Shown here in pieces: positions 20,177-28,874 of a stretch of 64,000 bases of DNA. The stretch comes from Prevotella sp. (lineage in GTDB: Bacteria; Bacteroidota; Bacteroidia; Bacteroidales; Bacteroidaceae). Under the pieces are notes generated by a model. It was not told where the DNA came from. It saw only the letters and a list, made by a program, of their open reading frames with translations, and searched no databases. Numbering within the stretch: position 1 is the stretch's first letter; every line of letters begins with the position of its first letter. Location of the stretch: assembly GCA_022511075.1 (NCBI GenBank), contig JAFLSE010000011.1, positions 1 to 64,000 on the forward strand, in the 5' to 3' direction. The position numbers and the translations under genes are program-made.

Positions 20177-20887
20177 ATGACAAAACTGAGCGTAAACATA
20201 AACAAGGTTGCCACGATACGCAATGCACGAGGGGCAAACAACCCCGACGTGATGCAGGTTGCATTGGACTGCGAACTATTTGGAGCAGACGGCATAACGG
20301 TGCACCCGCGCCCCGACGAGAGGCATATTCGCTATCAGGACGTGCGCGACCTTCGCCAGCAGATAACAACGGAATTTAACATAGAAGGAAACCCAATAGA
20401 CAAATATACTGAACTGGTGCTTGAGGTGCGCCCGACGCAGGTGACGCTCGTGCCCGACAGCCACGACCAACTGACGAGCAACCACGGATGGAACACAAAG
20501 GAACACAAGAACTATCTGACTGAAATCATCAGCCGATTCAGGGCAGATGGCATACGCACGAGCATCTTCGTGGATGCCGATGTGGAGATGGTGCGCTATG
20601 CCAAGGAGTGCGGAGCCGACAGGGTGGAACTCTACACCGAGCCATACGCATCGGGATATGCCGCCGACCGCGAGGCAGCCATACGCCCGTTCGTAGAGGC
20701 GGCAACGGAGGCACGCCGCTTGGGATTGGGGCTCAACGCGGGGCACGACCTGAGCCTTGAAAACCTGCACTACTATCACCAAAACATTCCGTGGACCGAC
20801 GAGGTGAGCATAGGGCACGCCATAGTGTGCGACGCGCTGTATATGGGACTGAAGGCAACGATAGAGAAATACAAGATGTGCCTGTAA
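20177..20887 (+). CDS. pdxJ: Pyridoxine 5'-phosphate synthase
   Basis: LSVNINKVATIRNARGANNPDVMQ...GADGITVHPRPDERHIRYQDV; start at MTKLSV. Confidence 0.94.
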   Translation: MTKLSVNINKVATIRNARGANNPDVMQVALDCELFGADGITVHPRPDERHIRYQDVRDLRQQITTEFNIEGNPIDKYTELVLEVRPTQVTLVPDSHDQLTSNHGWNTKEHKNYLTEIISRFRADGIRTSIFVDADVEMVRYAKECGADRVELYTEPYASGYAADREAAIRPFVEAATEARRLGLGLNAGHDLSLENLHYYHQNIPWTDEVSIGHAIVCDALYMGLKATIEKYKMCL

Positions 20888-20948
20888 TAAGACAACGGGC
20901 AGGCACGAGACAATAATATGACAACGAAAATTTTTAAACTTACAGATT

Positions 20949-21506
20949 ATGATATATGAATTTCTTGCAACAGGATTTGAGGAGGTTGAAGCCCTCATTC
21001 CGGTAGATGTTTTCCGCCGTGCAGGGTTGGAGGTAAGGACCGTAAGCGTTACAGGCAAAAAGGTGGTTGAATCAGCCCACGGAGTGAAGATAGAGAGTGA
21101 CATATTGTTTGAAGATGCAAACTTCGATGATGCAGACCTTTTGATGCTGCCCGGAGGACTGCCAGGGTCAACAAACCTGCGCGACCACGAAGGACTGTGC
21201 AATGCCCTGATAGCCCACGCCGGCAAAGGTAGGAAGGTGGCTGCCATCTGCGCTGCCCCGATGGTGCTCGGCAAACTCGGACTGCTGAAGGGCAGGCGCG
21301 CCACTTGCTATCCAGGCTTTGAGAGCCAGATGACGGGTGCTGAATACACCGCGGAACTATTCACCGTAGACGGCAACGTGACAACGGGCGAAGGACCAGC
21401 GGCAGCATTCCCCTACGCATACGCACTGCTTGAGCAATTAGTGGACAAGAAGGTTGTTGACGACATAAGGGAGGGAATGCGCTTCAATCACCTTATGGCA
21501 AGATAA
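20949..21506 (+). CDS. DJ-1/PfpI family protein
   Basis: [22 protein letters not shown]...[15 protein letters not shown]...[11 protein letters not shown]. Confidence 0.9.
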   Translation: MIYEFLATGFEEVEALIPVDVFRRAGLEVRTVSVTGKKVVESAHGVKIESDILFEDANFDDADLLMLPGGLPGSTNLRDHEGLCNALIAHAGKGRKVAAICAAPMVLGKLGLLKGRRATCYPGFESQMTGAEYTAELFTVDGNVTTGEGPAAAFPYAYALLEQLVDKKVVDDIREGMRFNHLMAR

Positions 21507-21522
21507 AAGCCAAAAGCAAAAT

Positions 21523-22197
21523 ATGGACTACGCTATAATTGTTGCAGGAGGCAAGGGACTGCGAATGGGCACCGACATACCAAAGCAATTCCTGCCTGTG
21601 GCAGGGTTGCCGGTGCTGATGCGCACGATACAGCGATTCAAGGAATACTCCGAGTCGCTGCATATAATACTTGTGTTGCCCAAGGCGCAGCAGGAGTATT
21701 GGAAGGAATTGTGCCGAAAGCACAATTTCAACGTGGAGCACAGCATAGCCGACGGTGGAGAGACGCGATTCCACTCGGTGAAGAACGGACTTGCCCTCGT
21801 GCCCGACAATGCCGACGGCGTAGTGGGAGTGCACGACGGAGTGCGCCCATTTCCTGCAACAAGCGTGATAGCCCACTGCTATGAGGCGGCACGCCGTCAC
21901 GGGGCAGCAATACCTGTAGTGCCCGTGGTGGAGACCGTAAGGGAAACAGACGGCGAGGCATCGCACACCGTGCCGCGCGACCGATACCGCCTTGTGCAGA
22001 CGCCGCAGACCTTCGGCATAGGACTATTGCGAAAGGCATACGGGCAGAAGTACACGGATATGTTTACCGACGATGCCTCGGTGGTGGAGTCGCTTGGACA
22101 CAGGATAACGCTTGTCGAAGGCAACAGGGAGAACATTAAGATAACCACCCCGTTCGACATCGTCGTGGCGGAAGCACTAGCGAAAGCCGACAAATGA
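21523..22197 (+). CDS. ispD: 2-C-methyl-D-erythritol 4-phosphate cytidylyltransferase
   Basis: [30 protein letters not shown]...[10 protein letters not shown]...QTPQTFG. Confidence 0.93.
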   Translation: MDYAIIVAGGKGLRMGTDIPKQFLPVAGLPVLMRTIQRFKEYSESLHIILVLPKAQQEYWKELCRKHNFNVEHSIADGGETRFHSVKNGLALVPDNADGVVGVHDGVRPFPATSVIAHCYEAARRHGAAIPVVPVVETVRETDGEASHTVPRDRYRLVQTPQTFGIGLLRKAYGQKYTDMFTDDASVVESLGHRITLVEGNRENIKITTPFDIVVAEALAKADK

Positions 22198-22217
22198 AAG
22201 GAGCAAATAGGAATACT

Positions 22218-23945
22218 ATGGACATAAAGGCAAAGATAGCGCAATTCCTGCGTGAACTCATACAATACAACGGCAAGAGCGCGCAGGGCAAGGAAGCAAA
22301 ATACCACACGGCACAGACAGTGCTGCGCAATGCGCTCACCATGTTGCAATGCACATACGAGGAAGACGACTGGAACGATGAATACGTGGCGTTTACCTTC
22401 GACTATCAGGCAGGGCATTTCAGGGCGTTCACCACGAAGTCGCCCTCATACTTTGCCAGCATCTATTTCTATTCCATAATGTCAGCACCCGAAGAGGAAC
22501 TGTCTTTGGTGCGATACATCTGCAACGACTTCAACGACCTGCCTTCAAACATAAAAGTATACTACACCTTCGACAGCAAGGAAAACGAATACGACATAAA
22601 CCTCTGCGCTAACATTTTCCTGAATGGCGAGATTGACGACCCCAAGACTTATTTGGCAGGTCAGTTAAACTCGTTCTTCGACTTCCGGCGTTCTATCTTT
22701 GAAAAGTATCAGGACACGAAGAAAGCGACGCTCAACGAAGTGAACAAGGACAAGGAAGCAAACGAGAACAACGCCAAGCGTGAACTGCACCTCTTTCTTG
22801 AGACGGAAATGAGTCACAAGAGTCCCGAGCCATACGCCGGCGGCGACACGAGGGAGTTGAGGCTGCTGCCTATGCTTGAGCAACTGTTCGAGTTGAACGA
22901 CATTGAGCCTGTGTCTATAACATCGGTGTGCGGAGCGGAGACGACAACCATAACCGACAGGGCGCAAATGCTCGACTACGACCCCACGACAGCCATAATA
23001 GCAGGCGAGGGCTCGGAAGCCGATTTCCGTGCAGACACGGCAATGATTAACCTCGTATTCAGCGACCCAAGCCTTCCCAAAACGCAGCGCACCATCAGTA
23101 TGCACCTGCAACGCGAGGAGTCAACGCCGTTTGTACTCTATATGAGGCTTTCGGCAATGCTAATACCGCTGTCGCCAACATCGCAGCATACGCTGTACAG
23201 CGTGCCGAACACCATTTTCAGCAAGTCGGTGATAGTGGCTTTCGACAAGAAGTCGATGGAGCAGAAACGGCAGGAATTCCAGTATATGCTCAATGATGCG
23301 CACGACAAGATGGCAAAAGGCGACACCGACGCACTCAGCGACGAGCAGAAAATGATAGCCGACATAAGCAATGCATCGTTGGGAAGCGACCTATATTGGG
23401 GCAGGAAGTATATGAGGGAAAAGCGTTACTATGAGGCAACGCTGTATCTCACAAATGCCTACAGGGTGATGAACGGACAGATAAGCCTGCTCTCGGAAAC
23501 GCAGTTGAGTGTGTTCCACGAGGTGATGTATATCCTCGGCTTCTGCTACTGCGAAATGCAGAACTATCCGCAGGCATATTTCTTCCTTGACGCACTCTTC
23601 CACCTCAACCAACTGAACTATACAATGGAGTATGTCAACTGCCTTGTGAACAGCCACGACTTCCGTGCGAGAAACCTTGTGGGCGAACTGCTGAAGAAGG
23701 TGAACGATATGGAAGAGGAGTGCATAGCGAACGAAGAAGAACTGGAAGAAGGACTCAAGGCATTTCAGAATTTCCTGCGCCGCCGTCAGGTGTACGTGAT
23801 GATTGACAACAGGGAGTATAGCGAGGCAAAGAAACTGCTGAGCAAACTTATCCTTGACCCCGACAACAGCGACTTCGCACTCAACGAACTGGCATATATC
23901 CAGAAAATCACCGAGGACAATGCGGATAGCGACGACAACGTATAA
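22218..23945 (+). CDS. Hypothetical protein with TPR-like C-terminal region
   Basis: Long ORF; ORF track start is 22194, overlapping ispD, and MDIKAK at 22218 is the alternative; helical-repeat-like C-terminus. Confidence 0.65.
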   Translation: MDIKAKIAQFLRELIQYNGKSAQGKEAKYHTAQTVLRNALTMLQCTYEEDDWNDEYVAFTFDYQAGHFRAFTTKSPSYFASIYFYSIMSAPEEELSLVRYICNDFNDLPSNIKVYYTFDSKENEYDINLCANIFLNGEIDDPKTYLAGQLNSFFDFRRSIFEKYQDTKKATLNEVNKDKEANENNAKRELHLFLETEMSHKSPEPYAGGDTRELRLLPMLEQLFELNDIEPVSITSVCGAETTTITDRAQMLDYDPTTAIIAGEGSEADFRADTAMINLVFSDPSLPKTQRTISMHLQREESTPFVLYMRLSAMLIPLSPTSQHTLYSVPNTIFSKSVIVAFDKKSMEQKRQEFQYMLNDAHDKMAKGDTDALSDEQKMIADISNASLGSDLYWGRKYMREKRYYEATLYLTNAYRVMNGQISLLSETQLSVFHEVMYILGFCYCEMQNYPQAYFFLDALFHLNQLNYTMEYVNCLVNSHDFRARNLVGELLKKVNDMEEECIANEEELEEGLKAFQNFLRRRQVYVMIDNREYSEAKKLLSKLILDPDNSDFALNELAYIQKITEDNADSDDNV

Positions 23946-23991
23946 ATATATAAATAATGTATAAACAATAAATTAAAAAAATAGAACGATT

Positions 23992-24711
23992 ATGAATTAC
24001 AACAATCCTGAATTCGACCGTGCCATGAACACAAGTGAGTTCGGCATGGCATTGAGTGTTCCTGCGCTTATGCGCAAAGTGTATGTATGGATGACACTGG
24101 CATTGGTAATCACGGGCTTCACGGCATACGGTGTGGCAACAAGTCCAGGCATACTTCAGATGATATTCGCCAACCAGATTGTTTTCTGGGGACTCATCAT
24201 CGCCGAGTTTGCACTCGTGATAGGACTTAGCGCAGCCATAAACCGACTGAGCCTCACCACGGCAACGCTGATGTTCGTGATTTACTCCGTAATCAACGGA
24301 GCAACCCTTTCGTGCATCTTCCTGCTCTACACAATGAGTTCAATAGCATCGGTTTTCTTCATCACGGCTGCCACCTTCGGCGTAATGTCGTTGATAGGCA
24401 TCGTTACCAAGACCGACCTCTCTGGCATGGGCAAGATGCTGCTTATGGCTCTCATAGGACTTGTGATAGCCACGGTGGTGAATATGTTCATGAAGAGCAG
24501 CGGACTGGCAATGATTATCAACTACATCGGAGTGCTTGTGTTTGTGGGGCTTACGGCTTACGACACGCAGAAGATTAAGCAGATGCTGTATATGGCACCA
24601 TCCGACGAAAGCGGACAGAAATTGGCATTGCTCGGAGCATTGTCGCTCTACTTGGATTTCGTCAACCTTTTCCTCTATCTGCTTCGCATATTGGGCTCGC
24701 GCAAGGAGTAA
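23992..24711 (+). CDS. Bax inhibitor-1/YccA family membrane protein
   Basis: Multi-TM; ITGFTAYGVATSPG, ALYLDFVNLFLYLLRILG-type ending. Confidence 0.9.
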   Translation: MNYNNPEFDRAMNTSEFGMALSVPALMRKVYVWMTLALVITGFTAYGVATSPGILQMIFANQIVFWGLIIAEFALVIGLSAAINRLSLTTATLMFVIYSVINGATLSCIFLLYTMSSIASVFFITAATFGVMSLIGIVTKTDLSGMGKMLLMALIGLVIATVVNMFMKSSGLAMIINYIGVLVFVGLTAYDTQKIKQMLYMAPSDESGQKLALLGALSLYLDFVNLFLYLLRILGSRKE

Positions 24712-24790
24712 CTTTGCGGAATACTTTACATTGATTTATCTCAATTAATTGATAATCAACGTGCAAAATTTGCCAAAAAGGTTTAAAATA

Positions 24791-24822
24791 TTTGGCACGT
24801 CCGGCAAAAGTTAGTACCTTTG
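24791..24822 (+). promoter_or_regulatory. Bacteroidetes-type promoter (TTTG-N20-TACCTTTG)
   Basis: TTTG 24791-24794 and TACCTTTG 24815-24822, upstream of the lytic transglycosylase-like gene. Confidence 0.65.
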
Positions 24823-24890
24823 CACCCGATAACAATAGATGGGCAGTGACATATCTCGTGAAGAGATAGCCTTTCTTAAAGCAATATTTT

Positions 24891-25331
24891 ATGAGGAAAA
24901 GCAAAAAGATTGTATGTTTAATTTTATTGGTACTAACATTATTTCCCAGACAAGCGGTTGCAGGCGGCAATGCAGCAAAGGGAGCCTCATTTGACTGGAC
25001 GCACGTTATAAACGCAATCATTGAGGTAGAAAGCAAGGGTGACGCAAAGGCGGTAAGCGGGAAATCCTGCGGCGCAATGCAGATAACACCCATCCTGGTT
25101 AAGGAGTGCAACACTATTCTTGAGCAGAGAGGAAGCAAAAAGCGCTACACGCTGAACGACAGATTCAGCATAGCAAAGTCGAAAGAAATGTTCCTGCTTA
25201 TACAACAGCACCACAACCCGGAGAACAATGTGGAAAAAGCCATCCGTAGATGGAACGGCGGTCCACGCTACAGTGTGAAGCACACACAAAAGTATTATAA
25301 AAAGGTAGTAAAAGCAATGCAGCACCGATAA
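24891..25331 (+). CDS. Secreted transglycosylase SLT-like protein
   Basis: Signal peptide; IIEVESKGDAKAVSGKSCGAMQITPILVKECN...AIRRWNGGPRY. Confidence 0.8.
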   Translation: MRKSKKIVCLILLVLTLFPRQAVAGGNAAKGASFDWTHVINAIIEVESKGDAKAVSGKSCGAMQITPILVKECNTILEQRGSKKRYTLNDRFSIAKSKEMFLLIQQHHNPENNVEKAIRRWNGGPRYSVKHTQKYYKKVVKAMQHR

Positions 25332-25349
25332 CGGTGCTGCATTTTTTTT
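25317..25349 (+). terminator. Rho-independent terminator overlapping the end of the preceding CDS
   Basis: ATGCAGCACCG-ATAA-CGGTGCTGCAT followed by a T run; 11-bp perfect stem. Confidence 0.85.
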
Positions 25350-25376
25350 ATCATATTTTGCCATAACATTCATCAA

Positions 25377-26474
25377 ATGAACATACAAATCTCATTCATT
25401 ACTTGTCTTAATCACGAGATATCAAGGCTCAGGCAATCAAACCATTTCGGACAGGCGCTTCGCATAGAAAGCGCACGCAACAGTTTTTCTCGTTTCCTAT
25501 GCTCACAGGGATATGACGACCTGCCCATTAGCGCACTTACTGCCACCATTATCTGTGTCTACCAGCAATGGCTGTTTGACAGCGGAGTAAAGAAAAACTC
25601 AATATCCTGCTATATGAGAACACTGCAGAGTGTCTACAACAAGGCTGCTGCGAATGACTCCACGGAAAAGCCCTTTGCCAAGGTCTATCGCGGCATTGCC
25701 AAGACAAGGAAAAAGGCAACGAGCATATCCGTGATGCAGAAGGTAAGGCAGCTTGACATACGCCAAGGACTCATAGCCATAGGAAAGTCATCCAAACGGA
25801 AAACCTTTTCCGTGCTGTTGGAAAAGATGACATTCGCCCGCGATTTGTTCCTCTTCTGTTATTGCGCCCGTGGAATGGCATTCGTAGATGCAGCCTACCT
25901 GAAGAAGCAAGATGTTCAGAACGGCATCATCCGCTATCGTCGTCGCAAGACGGGGCAACTAATCGAGGTGGCGGTGGAGCCTATGATGCAGGAAATAATC
26001 AACCGTTATGCTGCCAGGACGAAAGATACTCCATATCTTTTCCCTATCCTGCCAATGGCTGACGATGAAACCACATACCGTGCCTATCGCACCGCCTTGC
26101 GTACATATAATAATAAGCTGAAACTACTGTCACAGATGCTTGATGAGGAAGTGAACCTGAGTTCATACGTTGCCCGTCATTCGTGGGCGAGCAATATGCA
26201 CGAGATGAATATGCCGCTGTCTGTCATCAGCCAAGGACTCGGACACGACTCGGAACTGACCACACAGATTTATATAAAGTCATTGGAAAACAACGTTATT
26301 CATGAAGCAAACAGAATGTTTATAAAACAAATATTTTCCTATCCCTTTCTACCCTATGAAAGGGATAAAACAACAACAAATTTCCCAATGCGTCCTACCA
26401 GAAGATATACAAAAATGTCATCTTTATTTTATTTTCTTTCTGTTTTTCTATGTTGTTTCAAGAATTTTATGTAA
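25377..26474 (+). CDS. Tyrosine site-specific recombinase (Bacteroidales capsule-locus integrase type)
   Basis: YCARGMAFVDAAYLKKQDV, YVARHSWASNM, ISQGLGHDSELTTQIYIKSL (R...HxxR/GH/Y pattern). Confidence 0.88.
   Translation: MNIQISFITCLNHEISRLRQSNHFGQALRIESARNSFSRFLCSQGYDDLPISALTATIICVYQQWLFDSGVKKNSISCYMRTLQSVYNKAAANDSTEKPFAKVYRGIAKTRKKATSISVMQKVRQLDIRQGLIAIGKSSKRKTFSVLLEKMTFARDLFLFCYCARGMAFVDAAYLKKQDVQNGIIRYRRRKTGQLIEVAVEPMMQEIINRYAARTKDTPYLFPILPMADDETTYRAYRTALRTYNNKLKLLSQMLDEEVNLSSYVARHSWASNMHEMNMPLSVISQGLGHDSELTTQIYIKSLENNVIHEANRMFIKQIFSYPFLPYERDKTTTNFPMRPTRRYTKMSSLFYFLSVFLCCFKNFM
26340..26366. repeat. Left inverted repeat (IRL) of a putative invertible segment, inside the recombinase ORF
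   Basis: TATCCCTTTCTACCCTATGAAAGGGAT; perfect reverse complement of 26491-26517. Confidence 0.95.
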
Positions 26475-26490
26475 TTTTGCACCGAAATAA
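26367..26490. promoter_or_regulatory. Putative invertible segment (124 bp) containing a promoter
   Basis: Bounded by 27-bp perfect inverted repeats; contains a TAnnTTTG -7 motif oriented rightwards. Confidence 0.75.
26472..26479 (+). promoter_or_regulatory. Bacteroidetes -7 element (TAATTTTG) inside the invertible segment
   Basis: TAATTTTG matches TAnnTTTG; -33 element is weak (TTG at 26453-26455). Confidence 0.55.
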
Positions 26491-26517
26491 ATCCCTTTCA
26501 TAGGGTAGAAAGGGATA
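26491..26517. repeat. Right inverted repeat (IRR) of a putative invertible segment
   Basis: ATCCCTTTCATAGGGTAGAAAGGGATA, perfect reverse complement of 26340-26366. Confidence 0.95.
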
Positions 26518-26669
26518 AAACAGGTTCGGATGCACTCCGGAAGAAAAGCAAACTGAATAGCTATTTCCTAATTTCGGAAGAGTACTGCGACTACCAAGTA
26601 TCCGCAACCATCTGAAAACTACGCAGATAGCACAAATATACAATATTTGTGGGAGGGAAGAATATAAAT

Positions 26670-27833
26670 ATGCCCGTTCAGACAAATGAATTACGACACT
26701 GGTTTGTACTGACAACCCTTGACCCGTTAGACTCAGAGCAGCAAATCAGGCGTGAGAACATCGGGCGCGAGAGCGAAGGTCTCTCCGCATTCAAGTTCGT
26801 CGTACCAGCCCAACTTCTGAAACGCCGTGTCAGTCACGATTTGCCTGAAGACTGTGAAGATATTGCAAGCAATGGTAAAGATTACCAGAATATTGCCGAC
26901 CCACGTAACCGTGAGTCAGTAAGACAGAACAATGAGATACGTTCAGCACTGCGCCATTACCTTTTTATTTTCGGCAGGGAATCAGAAATTAGTTGCTTCT
27001 TAGATGGCGACTGGAACAAGTTTCATCACAACCGCATACAGTTTTTCTACGACAGCGAGAGGAAACGCCCCTACGTGTCACAAAAGACGATGGACGAGTT
27101 CGTAAGGATGCTTGCCGACAAGCGTCTGAGCTTCGAACTTTCCCCTGCACTTGACACCCTTCAAAAAGGTGAACCGATACGTTTCCGCAACAATGCCTTT
27201 GCTGGCAGGACAGCATATGTGGTGGAATCACGACGTACGAAAGACGGCAATGTAGTAACGGTTGAGCTTGATCTTATAGGCAACGTCCTGCGCCTTAAAG
27301 TCCAAAATGTCAGTGACAGTGATATAATCCACCTTGACACGGAGCGCACGAAATATGCCAAGAACAACGAACTGATAAAGAGCAACCAGAAGAAACTGCT
27401 TGCCATCCTTAGGCGGCGCATCAATATGAAGGAGACAGAGCAGTCGCGTATGGATGATATGCAGACCCTCAACACCATCTACGCCACCCGTTTCCGCAGT
27501 TTCGACGATAACGAGACGACCTCCTACAGGCACTTCATTGCCCAGATACTCATCTGCGTCTGTCTGCTGCACTACCGTGATGAAATATCCGCCTACACAG
27601 CCAAGGCACTGGCAGAACTGACAGAGATAGACAAGCAAAGCGAAAGCAAGGCAGCCACAGATGTACGTACCCGTCTGCACATTGCCCTCTTCCTTGCCAC
27701 AGGCAAACCCGAATACAGGGCAAACGCCCGTGCCTATATCCGCGACCACCAGCCAAAATCGGAGAATCTCAAGACTCTTGTGCGCCTGATATCCAAGCGG
27801 CAGACTTTGAAAATAATTCGTAATTTTCACTGA
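26670..27833 (+). CDS. NusG/UpxY-like transcription antiterminator with C-terminal extension
   Basis: N-terminal HWFVLTT; YVSQKTMDEFVRML; KOW-like KGEPIRFRNNAFAGRTAYVVESRRTKDGNVVTVELDLIG; first gene after the invertible promoter of an EPS locus. Confidence 0.75.
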   Translation: MPVQTNELRHWFVLTTLDPLDSEQQIRRENIGRESEGLSAFKFVVPAQLLKRRVSHDLPEDCEDIASNGKDYQNIADPRNRESVRQNNEIRSALRHYLFIFGRESEISCFLDGDWNKFHHNRIQFFYDSERKRPYVSQKTMDEFVRMLADKRLSFELSPALDTLQKGEPIRFRNNAFAGRTAYVVESRRTKDGNVVTVELDLIGNVLRLKVQNVSDSDIIHLDTERTKYAKNNELIKSNQKKLLAILRRRINMKETEQSRMDDMQTLNTIYATRFRSFDDNETTSYRHFIAQILICVCLLHYRDEISAYTAKALAELTEIDKQSESKAATDVRTRLHIALFLATGKPEYRANARAYIRDHQPKSENLKTLVRLISKRQTLKIIRNFH

Positions 27834-27862
27834 ACACCAAATACAATGCAAGTAGTGTAGGT

Positions 27863-27995
27863 GTTCAAGTGTCAAAGAACCTATGTTCAAGTGTCAAAGA
27901 ACCTATGTTCAAGTGTCAATGAACTTATGTTCAAATGCTTATGAACCTATGTTCAAATGCTTATGAACCTATGTTCAAGCAACAGTGAACTATAT
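27863..27995. repeat. Tandem repeat array, six copies of a ~22-nt unit
   Basis: GTTCAAGTGTCAAAGAACCTAT and variants at 27863, 27885, 27907, 27929, 27951, 27973. Confidence 0.93.
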
Positions 27996-28221
27996 GTTCT
28001 TGGCAACACATTAAAAAAGTCACTAAACACTAATAACTAATCACCAAACACTCCACCGACTCGGCACCACCCTCGCAGGGATTTGAGGTGGAATACCATC
28101 ATTTTTCGATAGTTTCTCTTGGTTAGTTCAAATAAATATTGTATTTTTGAATAAGATACGCTACATCTCAGGAATAAAAATAAATAAAGTTAATTTATTT
28201 TGTATTCCATTCGATTTGCAG

Positions 28222-28229
28222 TATCTTTG
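28222..28229 (+). promoter_or_regulatory. Bacteroidetes -7 element TATCTTTG for the TA operon
   Basis: TATCTTTG about 20 nt upstream of the antitoxin ATG (28249). Confidence 0.5.
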
Positions 28230-28248
28230 CAGCAGAAATAATACAGAT

Positions 28249-28482
28249 ATGGCAACAATACTTTTGAATGTTCCTGATGAAAGTCTGCTGACACAGCTAA
28301 AAAAAGCATGTCAGATGCTAAAAGGTGTGGCTTCGGTAAAAGTTCTGAAATCTACAGAAGATGATGATGTAACCAAAACTGCAGGCTATATGGAGGCGAT
28401 GGACGATGTCAAGAACGGACGTGTGACTCATTATGATTCCGTAGACCAACTTTTTGAGGAGCTTGGCATTGCTGTGAAATGA
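28249..28482 (+). CDS. Antitoxin of a type II toxin-antitoxin system
   Basis: 77-aa acidic protein, 4-nt ATGA overlap with a downstream toxin; start moved to MATILLNVPDES. Confidence 0.75.
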   Translation: MATILLNVPDESLLTQLKKACQMLKGVASVKVLKSTEDDDVTKTAGYMEAMDDVKNGRVTHYDSVDQLFEELGIAVK

Positions 28483-28754
28483 AATACGAAATTATTGTTT
28501 CAGCACGATTCAAAAAAGATTTGAAACGTTGTCAAAAAAGAGGGCTTGATATGACATTGATTTATAATGTAATGTCTATATTAAGTAATACAGGAACTCT
28601 GCCTTCGGAATATCATCCTCATAAGTTAAAAGGAAATTTTGAGGGACAATGGGAGTGCCATATAAAACCAGATTGGCTGATGACATGGGAACAAAATGAT
28701 AACCAATTGACTCTCTTGTTTCTTCAAACAGGAACCCATTCTGATTTATTTTAA
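28479..28754 (+). CDS. YafQ/RelE-type mRNA interferase toxin
   Basis: ARFKKDLKRCQKRGLDMTLI...YHPHKLKGNFEGQWECHIKPDWLMTWEQNDNQLTLLFLQTGTHSDLF. Confidence 0.92.
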   Translation: MKYEIIVSARFKKDLKRCQKRGLDMTLIYNVMSILSNTGTLPSEYHPHKLKGNFEGQWECHIKPDWLMTWEQNDNQLTLLFLQTGTHSDLF

Positions 28755-28852
28755 AAATAAAAACCACCATTCATCTTTAACTTCCTCAACCTATTAACTA
28801 AACACTAATAACTAAAATAGGTAACTAAACACAGTTAACTATTTATGTTTTT

Positions 28853-28874
28853 CCCAAAAGAGAAATCTTTTGGG
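28853..28874 (+). terminator. Hairpin followed by T-rich sequence, possible TA-operon terminator
   Basis: CCCAAAAGA-GAAA-TCTTTTGGG then AGTGTTTCTGTTTTTATTTTTG. Confidence 0.45.

Noticed and set aside
25377-26474. Recombinase as integrase of a prophage or ICE
   Set aside because: No phage, conjugation or attachment-site genes nearby; the adjacent inverted repeats and EPS genes fit a DNA-inversion role better.
26467-26715. Minus-strand ORF ending YPFLPYERDLFRCKIT as an independent gene
   Set aside because: Its end mirrors the recombinase tail because of the inverted repeat; more useful as evidence for the alternative C-terminus than as a gene.
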